A stretch of 49,634 nt of DNA, taken from contig JAVKEP010000084.1 in assembly GCA_040221375.1 (NCBI GenBank), positions 1 through 49,634 of the forward strand, written 5' to 3'. Of the stretch, positions 1 through 8,260 are shown one piece after another. This DNA is from SHAN690 sp040221375. Lineage in GTDB: Bacteria; Bacteroidota; Bacteroidia; Flavobacteriales_G; Salibacteraceae. Positions within the stretch are counted from its first letter, which is position 1. Each line of letters opens with the position of its first letter. The position numbers and the translations under genes are program-made. The notes beneath the pieces were generated by a model. The model made no database searches. It saw only the letters and a list, made by a program, of their open reading frames with translations, and was not told the origin of the DNA.

Positions 1-14
1 TTGCTGTAATCATA

Positions 15-1076
15 ATGTGGATTGGAACATTTGTGATACCAACGGACATTCCGACCCACATTGAAATTCACTTTGATATTTTGGAAGGGAGCATTCCAAT
101 GAAGCCACATTTCTTGTACTACTTGACGCTAGGGCTTGCAAGTGGGTTTAGCTCAAACCTTTTCTTTGTTTCAGTTGTGGCGATCGGGTTGCTCTCCATA
201 TTCACGTGGTTGAGGTTCAGGTTTTATGTCCAAGAATATGAGGTTTTGGTAGATAAGGATCGTAGGATGGATGTGTGGATCCTTGCCTTCTCAATGTTGA
301 TCATGTTTAATCTACCTCCTGGTGTTACTGCGACGATGAAACTAGGGCAAATATCTCCGACTCAATGGCATAACTCGACATGGGTATTTGCTATGCCATT
401 TATTCTGGGCTTATTCAAGTACAGCATTCGAACTTCTCAGAATTACGTGCATAGTGATTTAATAATGTCGATGGTTCTGGTTGTTCTTGGAATCTTGGCA
501 AAACCAAATTATTTTCTTGGTTTCTCGGTTGCTTATGCGCTCTTCATCCTTTTAGAGAAGTCAAACCTTCGCGAAAAGATTGCTCCTCTCTCAATCTTGG
601 CTGTTGGGTCATTTACATTGTTGTCGCAGTTTGTATACTATTACGGCAAGAGCGATTCTACCGCGTCGATTAAGTTGAGCCCTTTTGAAAGTTGGGAAGT
701 GTGGTCGGATAACCTGCTCATCTCGTTGATTGTTTCTATCCTTGGCCCCTTGGTATTCCTCTTAATGTACCCAAAACGCAATTGGCAGATAAAGGAGCTC
801 AAGCTTGCTTGGATGGTCTTTGTTGCATCGATGATTGTCTTTGTCTTGTTCTCAGATTACAAAGGTGGAGCTGTTTCGAAGGGTAATAATTTCCTTTGGG
901 GACCTGCTATGGCACTGAATGTCCTGTTTTATGCCATAATTAAGGAGATCTATAGCATATGGAAAGTAGAAGGGTGGAGCAATCGGAAGTTACGATGGGT
1001 CATTTTGATATTCAGCCTTCATGTACTTTCTGGAGCTCTGTATCTGCTGAAGTATCCGTTTTTAGGTTACCGCTAA
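15..1076 (+). CDS. Polytopic membrane protein, probably GT-C-like (5' end likely outside window)
   Basis: The 353 visible residues are strongly hydrophobic, with roughly nine membrane segments and short polar loops. I recognise no catalytic motif. The size and layout fit the multi-membrane GT-C or mannosyltransferase-like proteins common in polysaccharide loci, but that is inference from context. The reading frame is open to the left edge of the window with no stop before the first ATG at 15, so the true start probably lies upstream. Its last 65 bases overlap the end of the opposing membrane-protein gene, so the two genes converge tail to tail. Membrane location is well supported; function is not. 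Confidence 0.7.
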   Translation: MWIGTFVIPTDIPTHIEIHFDILEGSIPMKPHFLYYLTLGLASGFSSNLFFVSVVAIGLLSIFTWLRFRFYVQEYEVLVDKDRRMDVWILAFSMLIMFNLPPGVTATMKLGQISPTQWHNSTWVFAMPFILGLFKYSIRTSQNYVHSDLIMSMVLVVLGILAKPNYFLGFSVAYALFILLEKSNLREKIAPLSILAVGSFTLLSQFVYYYGKSDSTASIKLSPFESWEVWSDNLLISLIVSILGPLVFLLMYPKRNWQIKELKLAWMVFVASMIVFVLFSDYKGGAVSKGNNFLWGPAMALNVLFYAIIKEIYSIWKVEGWSNRKLRWVILIFSLHVLSGALYLLKYPFLGYR

Positions 1077-2523
1077 AGGCTACATGACCAAGAAAATCAC
1101 TGAGTATGATATATCCACAAGGGTAAATGGCTACCAGATACCTCGGTTCAGTAAATCCGAACACCCACGCGAGCGTTACTAAATAGCAAAGGATGAAGAG
1201 GCCTGCAGTCAAGGTGTATCGATTCCAAAGCTTTTGCACACTTAGGGAATATGAAGCAACCACCAATGCCAGTAAAAATAAGTAATGGGAGGCCCATTGC
1301 ATGCCCTTAATTACTTTTTGAAAGAGCGACATTTCATTTATAGAAGGAAATGGGATATAAGAATAACTCCGTATGGTTAGCAACGATAACATCATACGGA
1401 TGGGTCGAACGATGTAGTACTCCGAGGGGTTGAGTTCTATATGCCCATTGATATACGCATCAGAAATTTTGGTTGCTAGAAGGTCCAATGAATCCAGATT
1501 GCTCCTGTTTGTTGTTTCGCGTGTGAGCCAATAAATTTTCTTCAATTCGATAATAGAGGAGTCAGAGCCATAAGTTGTTCCGAATTTATTATGAGAAGTT
1601 AGTTCACCTCCAGAGAAAAAGAACTCACCAGCAGAATTTGGTATCCAACGTTCATACTGATCTCCCAGAGTGAAAATAACCCTCCGAATTGCTTTAACGG
1701 TTGGAGAATAAAGATGAGGTTGACTCTCATAAATCGAATCCTCTACTACGATGAACTTTCCTGTCGTTTGAAAATTTCTCATGGTCCAACATAGGAGGGC
1801 TAAGGATATAGGCATCCCCAAGAAAATCAAACGGGTTAGTAAATTTTTCAACCCAATCTTCTGACTCCAAAGCACGAGTGAATAAACGCCGATAACGCAA
1901 ATAAAAAATATCATCATTGCAGGTCTCATGAAGACGGACCACCCTAAAAGGCACCCAATAAAAAATAAGGCGGTAAAGGACTTTTTTGAATAGAGAAGAG
2001 CGATACCTAATATTGATAGAGAAAGGGACAAGCTTTCACCGAGACCGATAAATGCAAAGTATTTGTCATACCAAATGCAAGTAATTAGACAATAAAAACC
2101 GAGCAACGTATAGATGTTTTTCCTTCTCTGATATAAGGCATCACCGAGCACCCAATAAGAAATGAGACTGAGTATAATCTGAATGAGAACGAGCATTTCC
2201 CGAGCTCCATTTTCACCTAGTGCTTGGTAGAGTATAGCATATATTGGAAGAAATCCTGGTGTGCGTCGGGTACTAGGCATCAGGCTTTCATCTTTGTAGC
2301 GATTGATTGAAGTTTGCCATGAATACCCTTCTCCGTTAACCAATCGTTCGATAGGTTCTAAAAATGTACGCGTTTCTCCTGATTCAAGAAACAGACACTG
2401 ACCGCTCTCTGAAGGCTGAATCTGGTACGTGTGATACCCCAGAAAACAGTAGATGATCAAGTTGATCAATATGAAAACAAAGTGAATTCTTTGTGCCTTT
2501 AGACGGGATAAATTTTGAATCAT
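1012..2523 (-). CDS. Membrane glycosyltransferase, GT39/GT83-like (GT-C fold)
   Basis: About 503 residues. One N-terminal membrane helix is followed by a periplasmic loop holding the sequence RRTPGFLPIYAILY (after about residue 80), which resembles the first-loop motif of dolichyl/undecaprenyl-phosphate-sugar transferases such as the ArnT and PMT families. Around ten further membrane helices follow. Such enzymes transfer a sugar from a polyprenyl-phosphate carrier at the outer face of the inner membrane. I prefer the ATG at 2523 because the first helix follows soon after it; a GTG nine codons upstream (2550) is also open. Two GT2 genes that could make its lipid-linked donor lie just across the divergent intergenic region. 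The donor and acceptor are not knowable from sequence. Confidence 0.7.
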   Translation of the reverse strand: MIQNLSRLKAQRIHFVFILINLIIYCFLGYHTYQIQPSESGQCLFLESGETRTFLEPIERLVNGEGYSWQTSINRYKDESLMPSTRRTPGFLPIYAILYQALGENGAREMLVLIQIILSLISYWVLGDALYQRRKNIYTLLGFYCLITCIWYDKYFAFIGLGESLSLSLSILGIALLYSKKSFTALFFIGCLLGWSVFMRPAMMIFFICVIGVYSLVLWSQKIGLKNLLTRLIFLGMPISLALLCWTMRNFQTTGKFIVVEDSIYESQPHLYSPTVKAIRRVIFTLGDQYERWIPNSAGEFFFSGGELTSHNKFGTTYGSDSSIIELKKIYWLTRETTNRSNLDSLDLLATKISDAYINGHIELNPSEYYIVRPIRMMLSLLTIRSYSYIPFPSINEMSLFQKVIKGMQWASHYLFLLALVVASYSLSVQKLWNRYTLTAGLFILCYLVTLAWVFGFTEPRYLVAIYPCGYIILSDFLGHVAFSGNLKTDTSADTELQKVHEG

Positions 2524-2576
2524 AATCGAGAGAGAGTGACTTTGACCCACTTATGTGTTTCAGGATGTCAAATGTC

Positions 2577-2584
2577 TACTTTTG
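2577..2584 (+). promoter_or_regulatory. Bacteroidota -7 box (TACTTTTG) for polysaccharide operon
   Basis: TACTTTTG matches the Bacteroidota -7 consensus TAnnTTTG exactly. It lies 22 bases before the ATG of the first GT2 gene and faces the long + strand operon. I see no well-spaced -33 TTG, so support comes from the -7 box and position only. Confidence 0.45.
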
Positions 2585-2606
2585 ATACGCGCAAACAAAA
2601 CCATGA

Positions 2607-3527
2607 ATGATCAGTGTAGTAGTTCCTGTATACAAAGGAGAGGCTTATTTAGCGGAGTTAACTGATCGGTTAGTGGACTCATTGAGAGGCGTAGATGAGT
2701 ATGAAATTATCTATGTTGATGATCGCGGGCCAGACGATTCTTGGAATGTAATATCTACACTATGCTCGAGGTTTAAAGAAGTCAAAGGAATACGGCACAG
2801 CCGAAATTTTGGACAACACCCTGCTATCCACACGGGACTTCTCGCTGCGCTAGGAGATTGGATCGTCGTTATGGACTGCGATCTTCAAGATTTACCCGAG
2901 GAGATTCCAAGACTTTTGCAACATGCGGTAGAAACAAAAAGTGATATAGTAACGGCGTTTCGTTCCAGCCGGAAAGATTCCATTTACAGAAAGGTGATGA
3001 GCAGCTTGTTCTACTGGTTGTTCAACTATCTGACAGGTTTCAATCAGCCGCATCAGGTAGCCAACTTCGGTATCTATAGCAGGCGTTCCGTGCAAGCTGT
3101 TCTTTCACTTGGTGATTACATTCGGTTTTTACCATTACAAATGTCTTGGGTCGGGTTTGCCTCTTCTTGTGTGGAAGTTCAACATGGAAAACGAGAGCAA
3201 GACAGCAGTGGATATTCCTTTTTTTCCCTTTTAAATTTAGCATTGGAAACCATTATCACATTCAGCGATCGACCTATGCGTCTTGCGATTCAAATAGGGG
3301 TCATGGTTTGCTTAACGGCATTCGCCTATGGACTCTATACCATATACGGATACCTGACTGGTAGAATTACCGTCTTGGGTTTTGCTTCCTTGGTTTTGTC
3401 GATTTGGATTTTATCTGGAATAATTATCGGGCTCATAGGTGTAGTTGGTTTGTACGTCGGAAAAATGTTTAATCAAACAAAGCAACGGCCAATTTCCATA
3501 GTTGAAGAACGCTTAAATGTAGAATGA
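2607..3527 (+). CDS. Polyprenyl-phosphate glycosyltransferase, GT2 (DPM1/ArnC/GtrB-like)
   Basis: 306 residues. The N-terminal GT-A domain begins with the nucleotide-binding strand SVVVPVYKGE (residues 3-12), has VDDRGPDDSW near 37-46 and the metal-binding DCDLQDLPEEI at 90-100. Two membrane helices near residues 228-290 close the protein, as in GtrB and ArnC relatives. Such enzymes move a sugar from a nucleotide donor to undecaprenyl phosphate on the cytoplasmic face. It is the first gene of the + strand operon, preceded by a TACTTTTG box. A second enzyme of the same type lies one gene downstream, so the locus probably makes two different lipid-linked sugars. The sugar is unknown. Confidence 0.88.
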   Translation: MISVVVPVYKGEAYLAELTDRLVDSLRGVDEYEIIYVDDRGPDDSWNVISTLCSRFKEVKGIRHSRNFGQHPAIHTGLLAALGDWIVVMDCDLQDLPEEIPRLLQHAVETKSDIVTAFRSSRKDSIYRKVMSSLFYWLFNYLTGFNQPHQVANFGIYSRRSVQAVLSLGDYIRFLPLQMSWVGFASSCVEVQHGKREQDSSGYSFFSLLNLALETIITFSDRPMRLAIQIGVMVCLTAFAYGLYTIYGYLTGRITVLGFASLVLSIWILSGIIIGLIGVVGLYVGKMFNQTKQRPISIVEERLNVE

Positions 3528-3568
3528 ACGATTGCAACTTTTAGCGATGATCATATTGGACAAAACGT

Positions 3569-4312
3569 ATGGATAAATCTCCGGATCTAGATATTCGATT
3601 ATTGCCGTGGGATACCGACTTCTTTGGTTTTAGAGTCGGTGCGATTCATTCTGAGCAAGTTTCGGTTGCTTCTCTGAAACTACTTAAAGACCAAATGAAT
3701 GAACAGAAACTACGACTGTGCTACCTGACAACAAATCACCAAATTGACGAGGCCTTATTTTCTAAAATTGGATTAGAATATGAGTTGGTGGATGTAAAAA
3801 CGACGTATGAAAAAAAAATTGCAGATCATCCAAGATCATCGGAGGTATTGGAGTCGGTTCATGAAAAATCCTTGTCGAAGATTGATATCGATTCCCTGTA
3901 TCGCTTAGCCCTCACGAGTGGTGAATATTCTCGATTTAAGATTGATCAAAAAATCGGATATGACAAGTTTGTTTCGCTTTATCATCTATGGATGGAGAAC
4001 AGCCTAAATAGGACGATCGCTGATGATGTCTTAGTACATCGCGTAAATGGCCAAATAGCAGGCTTCGTATCATTCGCGATTAAGGATGGAATTGGGTCGA
4101 TTGGAATCATTGCTGTCGATGAGAATTTTCGAGGAATGGGTATCGGCAAAGCTTTGTTAAAAAATGCGGAAGCCAGGATGAAATCCATGGAGCTTGAGCT
4201 TCTTCAAGTTGTCACCCAAGGTGACAACAAAAAGGCTTGTGCCTTCTATGAAGGCGCTGGTTATTATACGGTCTCTCAGTTACCGTACTATCATATTTGG
4301 ATGAATCAATAG
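3569..4312 (+). CDS. wecD: GNAT N-acetyltransferase, WecD/RffC-like
   Basis: 247 residues with a C-terminal GNAT fold. The acetyl-CoA loop VDENFRGMGIGKAL is at about residues 183-196 and the closing segment ACAFYEGAGY follows near the end. The N-terminal part carries LLPWDTDFFGFRVG and a central SRFKIDQKIG...FVSLYHLWMENS stretch, both of which resemble WecD, the enzyme that acetylates dTDP-4-amino-4,6-dideoxy-galactose. A WecE-type aminotransferase that would make that substrate is encoded at 5985-7115. The pair therefore most likely makes dTDP-Fuc4NAc or a close isomer. Family membership is solid; the exact sugar is inference from the pairing. Confidence 0.8.
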   Translation: MDKSPDLDIRLLPWDTDFFGFRVGAIHSEQVSVASLKLLKDQMNEQKLRLCYLTTNHQIDEALFSKIGLEYELVDVKTTYEKKIADHPRSSEVLESVHEKSLSKIDIDSLYRLALTSGEYSRFKIDQKIGYDKFVSLYHLWMENSLNRTIADDVLVHRVNGQIAGFVSFAIKDGIGSIGIIAVDENFRGMGIGKALLKNAEARMKSMELELLQVVTQGDNKKACAFYEGAGYYTVSQLPYYHIWMNQ

Positions 4313-4330
4313 AAAACGCGTGATAATCTT

Positions 4331-5251
4331 ATGTCTTTTTATTCCATAGTCATACCCGTTTACAAAAGTGAAGATGTTGTTACACAAACGGTTCAAGCGA
4401 TCCAAGAGGTATTGCGCAAGCATTCACTCAACGCGGAGATTGTACTCGTAAATGATGGGAGCCCTGATGATTCTTGGAAAGTAATACAGAAGCTTGCAGA
4501 GTCAAATAAGAATATCATCGCGATAGATCTCCTTAAGAATTATGGACAACATACTGCCGTGCATTGTGGCATTGCCAATGCAAACGGAGACTTCATCATT
4601 ACGATGGATGATGACCTACAGAATCCACCTGAGGAGATTCTCAAATTGATCTCTAAAATCGATGAAGGATATGACTTGGTTTTTGCTAGGTTTAGACAAA
4701 AGATGCATGGAAGATTCCGTAGCCTCGGATCTAAGTTTGTCGGATATTTAAACACTAAGATTTTTGGAAAACCCAAGGATTTGACACTAACGAATTTTAG
4801 AATTTTCACAAAGGAGACTGCTCAGCTCATGCTGAACTATCAGACAAATTACCCTTACATTCCTGGATTATTATTAATGCACGCATCGTGCATTGCTAAT
4901 GTTGATACAGAACATCACAAAAGGGAGTCTGGGGTTTCCAACTACACCCTAGGTCGTATACTCAAACTTGTAGCCAGGCTATTGTTCAACTACTCTTCTT
5001 TTCCGCTGAAAGTTATGAGCGGGGCGGGTGTCATCGTCAGTCTACTGAGTTTCATTGCTGGAATATTTTACGTTTTTAGAGGATTTCTGAACGAAGAGAG
5101 TGTGCCGGGTTGGACAACCCTAGTAGTCCTGATTTCTTTCCTATGTGGATTCATTCTCGCTGTATTGGGAGTGATGGGAGAGTACTTAGCTCGGATGATG
5201 AATCAAATGGCAATAAGTCAACCCTACTTAATTCGTAAAAAAGTTGGGTGA
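4331..5251 (+). CDS. Second polyprenyl-phosphate glycosyltransferase, GT2
   Basis: 306 residues, the same length and domain plan as the GT2 enzyme at 2607: an N-terminal GT-A fold starting SIVIPVYKSED (residues 5-15), VNDGSPDDSW at 40-49, metal-binding DDDLQNPPEEI at 93-103, and two C-terminal membrane helices. The two proteins look paralogous but are clearly diverged, so they probably use different sugars. It lies between the acetyltransferase and a sulfotransferase whose TTG start overlaps its last eight bases, indicating co-translation. Confidence 0.88.
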   Translation: MSFYSIVIPVYKSEDVVTQTVQAIQEVLRKHSLNAEIVLVNDGSPDDSWKVIQKLAESNKNIIAIDLLKNYGQHTAVHCGIANANGDFIITMDDDLQNPPEEILKLISKIDEGYDLVFARFRQKMHGRFRSLGSKFVGYLNTKIFGKPKDLTLTNFRIFTKETAQLMLNYQTNYPYIPGLLLMHASCIANVDTEHHKRESGVSNYTLGRILKLVARLLFNYSSFPLKVMSGAGVIVSLLSFIAGIFYVFRGFLNEESVPGWTTLVVLISFLCGFILAVLGVMGEYLARMMNQMAISQPYLIRKKVG

Positions 5252-5975
5252 CAAACAGCATATTGTTGTTGTCGGAGCTCAAAGAGCTGGATCTACATTC
5301 CTCTATCACACCCTGCAAAGTCATCCAGAAATATTTATGTCTGTGCCGGTGAAACCTGAGCCGAAGTATTTTTTGAAAGAGAGTGTGAACTACGCAGATT
5401 ATCTGAAAGAGGTGTTTCCTAATTATCCTGATCATGTTACCTACTTGGGTGAGAAAAGTGTGAGCTACTATGAATCAATATCGGTCGCTGAGCAGATTAA
5501 AAAGCTACTTCCCGGAGTGAAAATCCTCTTGATTTTGCGCAATCCTGTTGATCGAGCGTTGAGTAACTATTCATTTTCTGTTACGCACGGATTGGAGACA
5601 CGTACACCTGAAGAAGCGTTTATTTTGAATGTCCCTCCACCCCCTCGGTCAATGTCTACATCAGTAGACCCTTTTGATTATATAGGGAGAAGCGATTATA
5701 TGTGTCATGTACCGGTGTTAAAGAATCTTTTCGGGGAGGATTTGCTTATTCTCCAATTCGAGCGTCTTGTGAATGGACTTGATTTAAGTCAACTCCAGAA
5801 TTTTCTTAATTTAAAAGTAGGGTTCGAGCTTCCAGAAGCTTCAAATATGTTCAATCAAAGTGAACGATTTATTATTTCTGATGCAGTTCAAGGCCATTTG
5901 AAATCTAGGTTTCAGCCAATGATTGAAGAGCTATCCACCTATCTTCGTCGTGATTTCTCAGAATGGAACAATTAA
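5244..5975 (+). CDS. Sulfotransferase-domain protein (PAPS-dependent)
   Basis: 243 residues. The 5'-phosphosulfate-binding loop is VGAQRAGSTFLYHTL (about residues 10-24), followed by the 3'-phosphate-binding strand LILRNPVDRALSNYS (about 96-110), in the order found in NodH/heparan-type sulfotransferases. It would transfer sulfate from PAPS, here presumably to a glycan because all neighbours are polysaccharide genes. The start is TTG at 5244, overlapping the previous gene by eight bases; the P-loop starts within ten residues, so no later start is possible. A second, different sulfotransferase lies at 10687. Confidence 0.82.
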   Translation: MGDKQHIVVVGAQRAGSTFLYHTLQSHPEIFMSVPVKPEPKYFLKESVNYADYLKEVFPNYPDHVTYLGEKSVSYYESISVAEQIKKLLPGVKILLILRNPVDRALSNYSFSVTHGLETRTPEEAFILNVPPPPRSMSTSVDPFDYIGRSDYMCHVPVLKNLFGEDLLILQFERLVNGLDLSQLQNFLNLKVGFELPEASNMFNQSERFIISDAVQGHLKSRFQPMIEELSTYLRRDFSEWNN

Positions 5976-5984
5976 GCTGATAAG

Positions 5985-7115
5985 ATGATCAGATTCAACA
6001 AACCTTTCCTATTTGGCGAAGAACTTGAAAATGTTCAAAAGGCGGTTCTGGACGGCCGTCTTTCGGGAAATGGAGATTTCACTAAAAAGTGCCATGAATT
6101 TTTTCGCCTACGCTATGGTTTTTCAAAATGCCTATTGACCACATCATGTACCGATGCGTTAGAGATGGCAGCTATTTTGCTTGAAATTGCACCTGGCGAC
6201 GAAGTGATTGTTCCTTCATATACGTTCGTTTCTACCGCAAACGCATTTGTTCTGAGAGGTGCGAAAATTGTTTTCGCAGATTCTCAAGTGTCCCATCCCA
6301 ACATAGACCCCGAGAGTATTCGATCGTTGATAACGAGTAAGACTAAGGCGATTGTCGTAGTCCATTATGGAGGAGTAGCTTGTGAGATGGATACGATCAT
6401 GCAAATTGCCGAGGAGCATTCCTTGAAGGTTGTAGAAGATGCTGCCCAGGCAATCGAATCTTATTACAATGGAAGGCCGCTTGGTTCCATTGGTCATCTC
6501 GCAACATTCTCATTTCACGAAACAAAAAATGTTGTGTCGGGAGAAGGAGGATTGCTGGTTGTGAATGATGTTAATTTCCAAGATCGCGCCGAAATCATTT
6601 GGGAAAAAGGTACCAATCGTGCGTCCTTCTTCAGAGGCGAAGTGGACAAGTATGGATGGGTTGATGTGGGTTCATCTTTTTTACCTTCAGAGTTAGTTGC
6701 TGCTTATTTATTCGGTCAGTTGACGAATATTTCTAGGATACATGAAGGAAGGCTTCATCGATGGAATAAATATAACAACACTTTAGCCTTCCTTGAGAAG
6801 CAGGGTAACCTGGCATTACCCCGTATACCCGGTTATGCAACGAATAATGCCCACATATTCTTTGTTGAAACGCAATCACTGGAAGAACGAACCCAGCTTA
6901 TTAAGCATCTTAAGAGCAAGGAAATTGGTGCTGTATTTCATTATTTGAGTCTGCATAAGAGTCCTTTTTTTAGCGATCAATACGAAGGTCGAACGCTTCC
7001 GAATGCAGATCGTTTTACGGAAACCTTGTTAAGACTTCCCCTGCACTTGCACTTGTCCAATGCGGATGTGGATTTCATCTGCGACTCTATTATCGAGTTT
7101 TATGAGGGAACGTGA
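5985..7115 (+). CDS. wecE: dTDP-4-amino-4,6-dideoxygalactose transaminase
   Basis: 376 residues, a DegT/DnrJ/EryC1 PLP-dependent sugar aminotransferase. It closely follows E. coli WecE/RffA along its length: substrate loop PSYTFVSTANAFVLRGAKIVF (77-97), VEDAAQ with the PLP-nitrogen aspartate at 152, and the PLP lysine in FSFHETKN (Lys181), then KGTNRASFFRGEVDKYGW. WecE converts dTDP-4-keto-6-deoxyglucose to the 4-amino sugar, which WecD-type enzymes acetylate. The upstream dTDP-glucose genes (rmlA, rmlB) are not in this window. Its last 14 bases overlap the next gene if that gene starts at 7102. Confidence 0.92.
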   Translation: MIRFNKPFLFGEELENVQKAVLDGRLSGNGDFTKKCHEFFRLRYGFSKCLLTTSCTDALEMAAILLEIAPGDEVIVPSYTFVSTANAFVLRGAKIVFADSQVSHPNIDPESIRSLITSKTKAIVVVHYGGVACEMDTIMQIAEEHSLKVVEDAAQAIESYYNGRPLGSIGHLATFSFHETKNVVSGEGGLLVVNDVNFQDRAEIIWEKGTNRASFFRGEVDKYGWVDVGSSFLPSELVAAYLFGQLTNISRIHEGRLHRWNKYNNTLAFLEKQGNLALPRIPGYATNNAHIFFVETQSLEERTQLIKHLKSKEIGAVFHYLSLHKSPFFSDQYEGRTLPNADRFTETLLRLPLHLHLSNADVDFICDSIIEFYEGT

Positions 7116-8259
7116 TTTGACCGTACTTCTCGCGACGGACGGAATACCACCTTATGTAATGGGTGGCATGCAAAAACACAGTCGCTTCGTGGCGGAGTAT
7201 TTAGCAATGAATGAGGTAAATGTAATTTGCTACCACTACGTTCAGGGTCAAAACGTTACGAATGAGGAAGTTGCTCTGATGTTTTCACCTAAAGCTCGCG
7301 AAAGAATTAAAATCCGGACATTTTCTTATCCAAAGGAAGATGCTTTCCCTGGGCATTACTTAAGAGCTCAAAAGAAAGTTTCTGCTTTGTATCTCGAAGC
7401 ATTCCAGAATGAGAAGGGGGTAGACTTCATCTTTTGCAAAGGATTCATGGCATGGGCATTTGTAACATCGTCTAGCAAAGGGAAGGTGCCAGTCGGGGTT
7501 AAGTTTCATGGAATGAACATGTTTCAAAAACAGCCAAATTTTAAAGGTGAATTGGTCAAATTTCTGATGCGTCCGCCCGTTCGCCGACTGATGAACATGT
7601 CGGACTTTGTATTCTCTTATGGAGGAAAAATATCAGACATAATTCGCGAAGAGATTAGGGAAGGTGATAAGCTTATTGAGATTCAATCAGGAATCGAAGA
7701 TAGCTGGATCAAAGAGGAACCGAATAAGTTCCATGCCCCGTTAAAATTTATTCTAGTAGGAAGGCATGATAGGCTCAAAGGCCTGCCTGAACTATACAAG
7801 GCGATTTCGCAATTACCAGATTCAACGTCGGGTAGCTGGGAGCTGACAATTGTGGGCCCGATACCGCGTAAGCACCAGTATGACCACCCCCACATTATGT
7901 ATGCGGGCCCTATCAGCAACGAGGACGATTTAATGCGATTATATGATCGCTGCGACGTGTTGTTATGTCCTAGCATTAGTGAAGGTATGCCTAATGTTAT
8001 TCTAGAAGCTATGGCTAGGGGATTGGCAGTATTGTCTACCGATGTAGGGGCTTCAGGTCTTTTAGTTAATGAAAAGAATGGTTGGTTGGTACCTCCCGGT
8101 AATTCAACTGAACTTTGTAATGGCTTACTTGAAGTATTGGCATTGACTCCAGATCAGTTGTACACTAAGAAATGCGCTTCTATTCAAATTATCAATGGTC
8201 ATTTTAGATGGGAGTTGATTGGTAAGAGACTTAAAAAGGAAATATTGTTAAGGGTATGA
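7102..8259 (+). CDS. Glycosyltransferase family 4 (GT-B)
   Basis: About 385 residues. The N-terminal half has a Rossmann-like start LTVLLATDGIPPYVMGGMQ, with the glycine-rich acceptor loop typical of GT4. The C-terminal half has FILVGRHDRLKGL and the nucleotide-sugar site CPSISEGMPNVILEAMARG. I chose ATG 7102 rather than the upstream ATG at 7060 because the fold begins there; 7060 would add 14 residues read out of frame through the end of wecE. A TTG at 7116 is another possibility. Cytoplasmic transferase that adds one sugar to the growing glycan; donor and acceptor unknown. Confidence 0.88.
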   Translation: MRERDLTVLLATDGIPPYVMGGMQKHSRFVAEYLAMNEVNVICYHYVQGQNVTNEEVALMFSPKARERIKIRTFSYPKEDAFPGHYLRAQKKVSALYLEAFQNEKGVDFIFCKGFMAWAFVTSSSKGKVPVGVKFHGMNMFQKQPNFKGELVKFLMRPPVRRLMNMSDFVFSYGGKISDIIREEIREGDKLIEIQSGIEDSWIKEEPNKFHAPLKFILVGRHDRLKGLPELYKAISQLPDSTSGSWELTIVGPIPRKHQYDHPHIMYAGPISNEDDLMRLYDRCDVLLCPSISEGMPNVILEAMARGLAVLSTDVGASGLLVNEKNGWLVPPGNSTELCNGLLEVLALTPDQLYTKKCASIQIINGHFRWELIGKRLKKEILLRV

Positions 8260-8260
8260 C

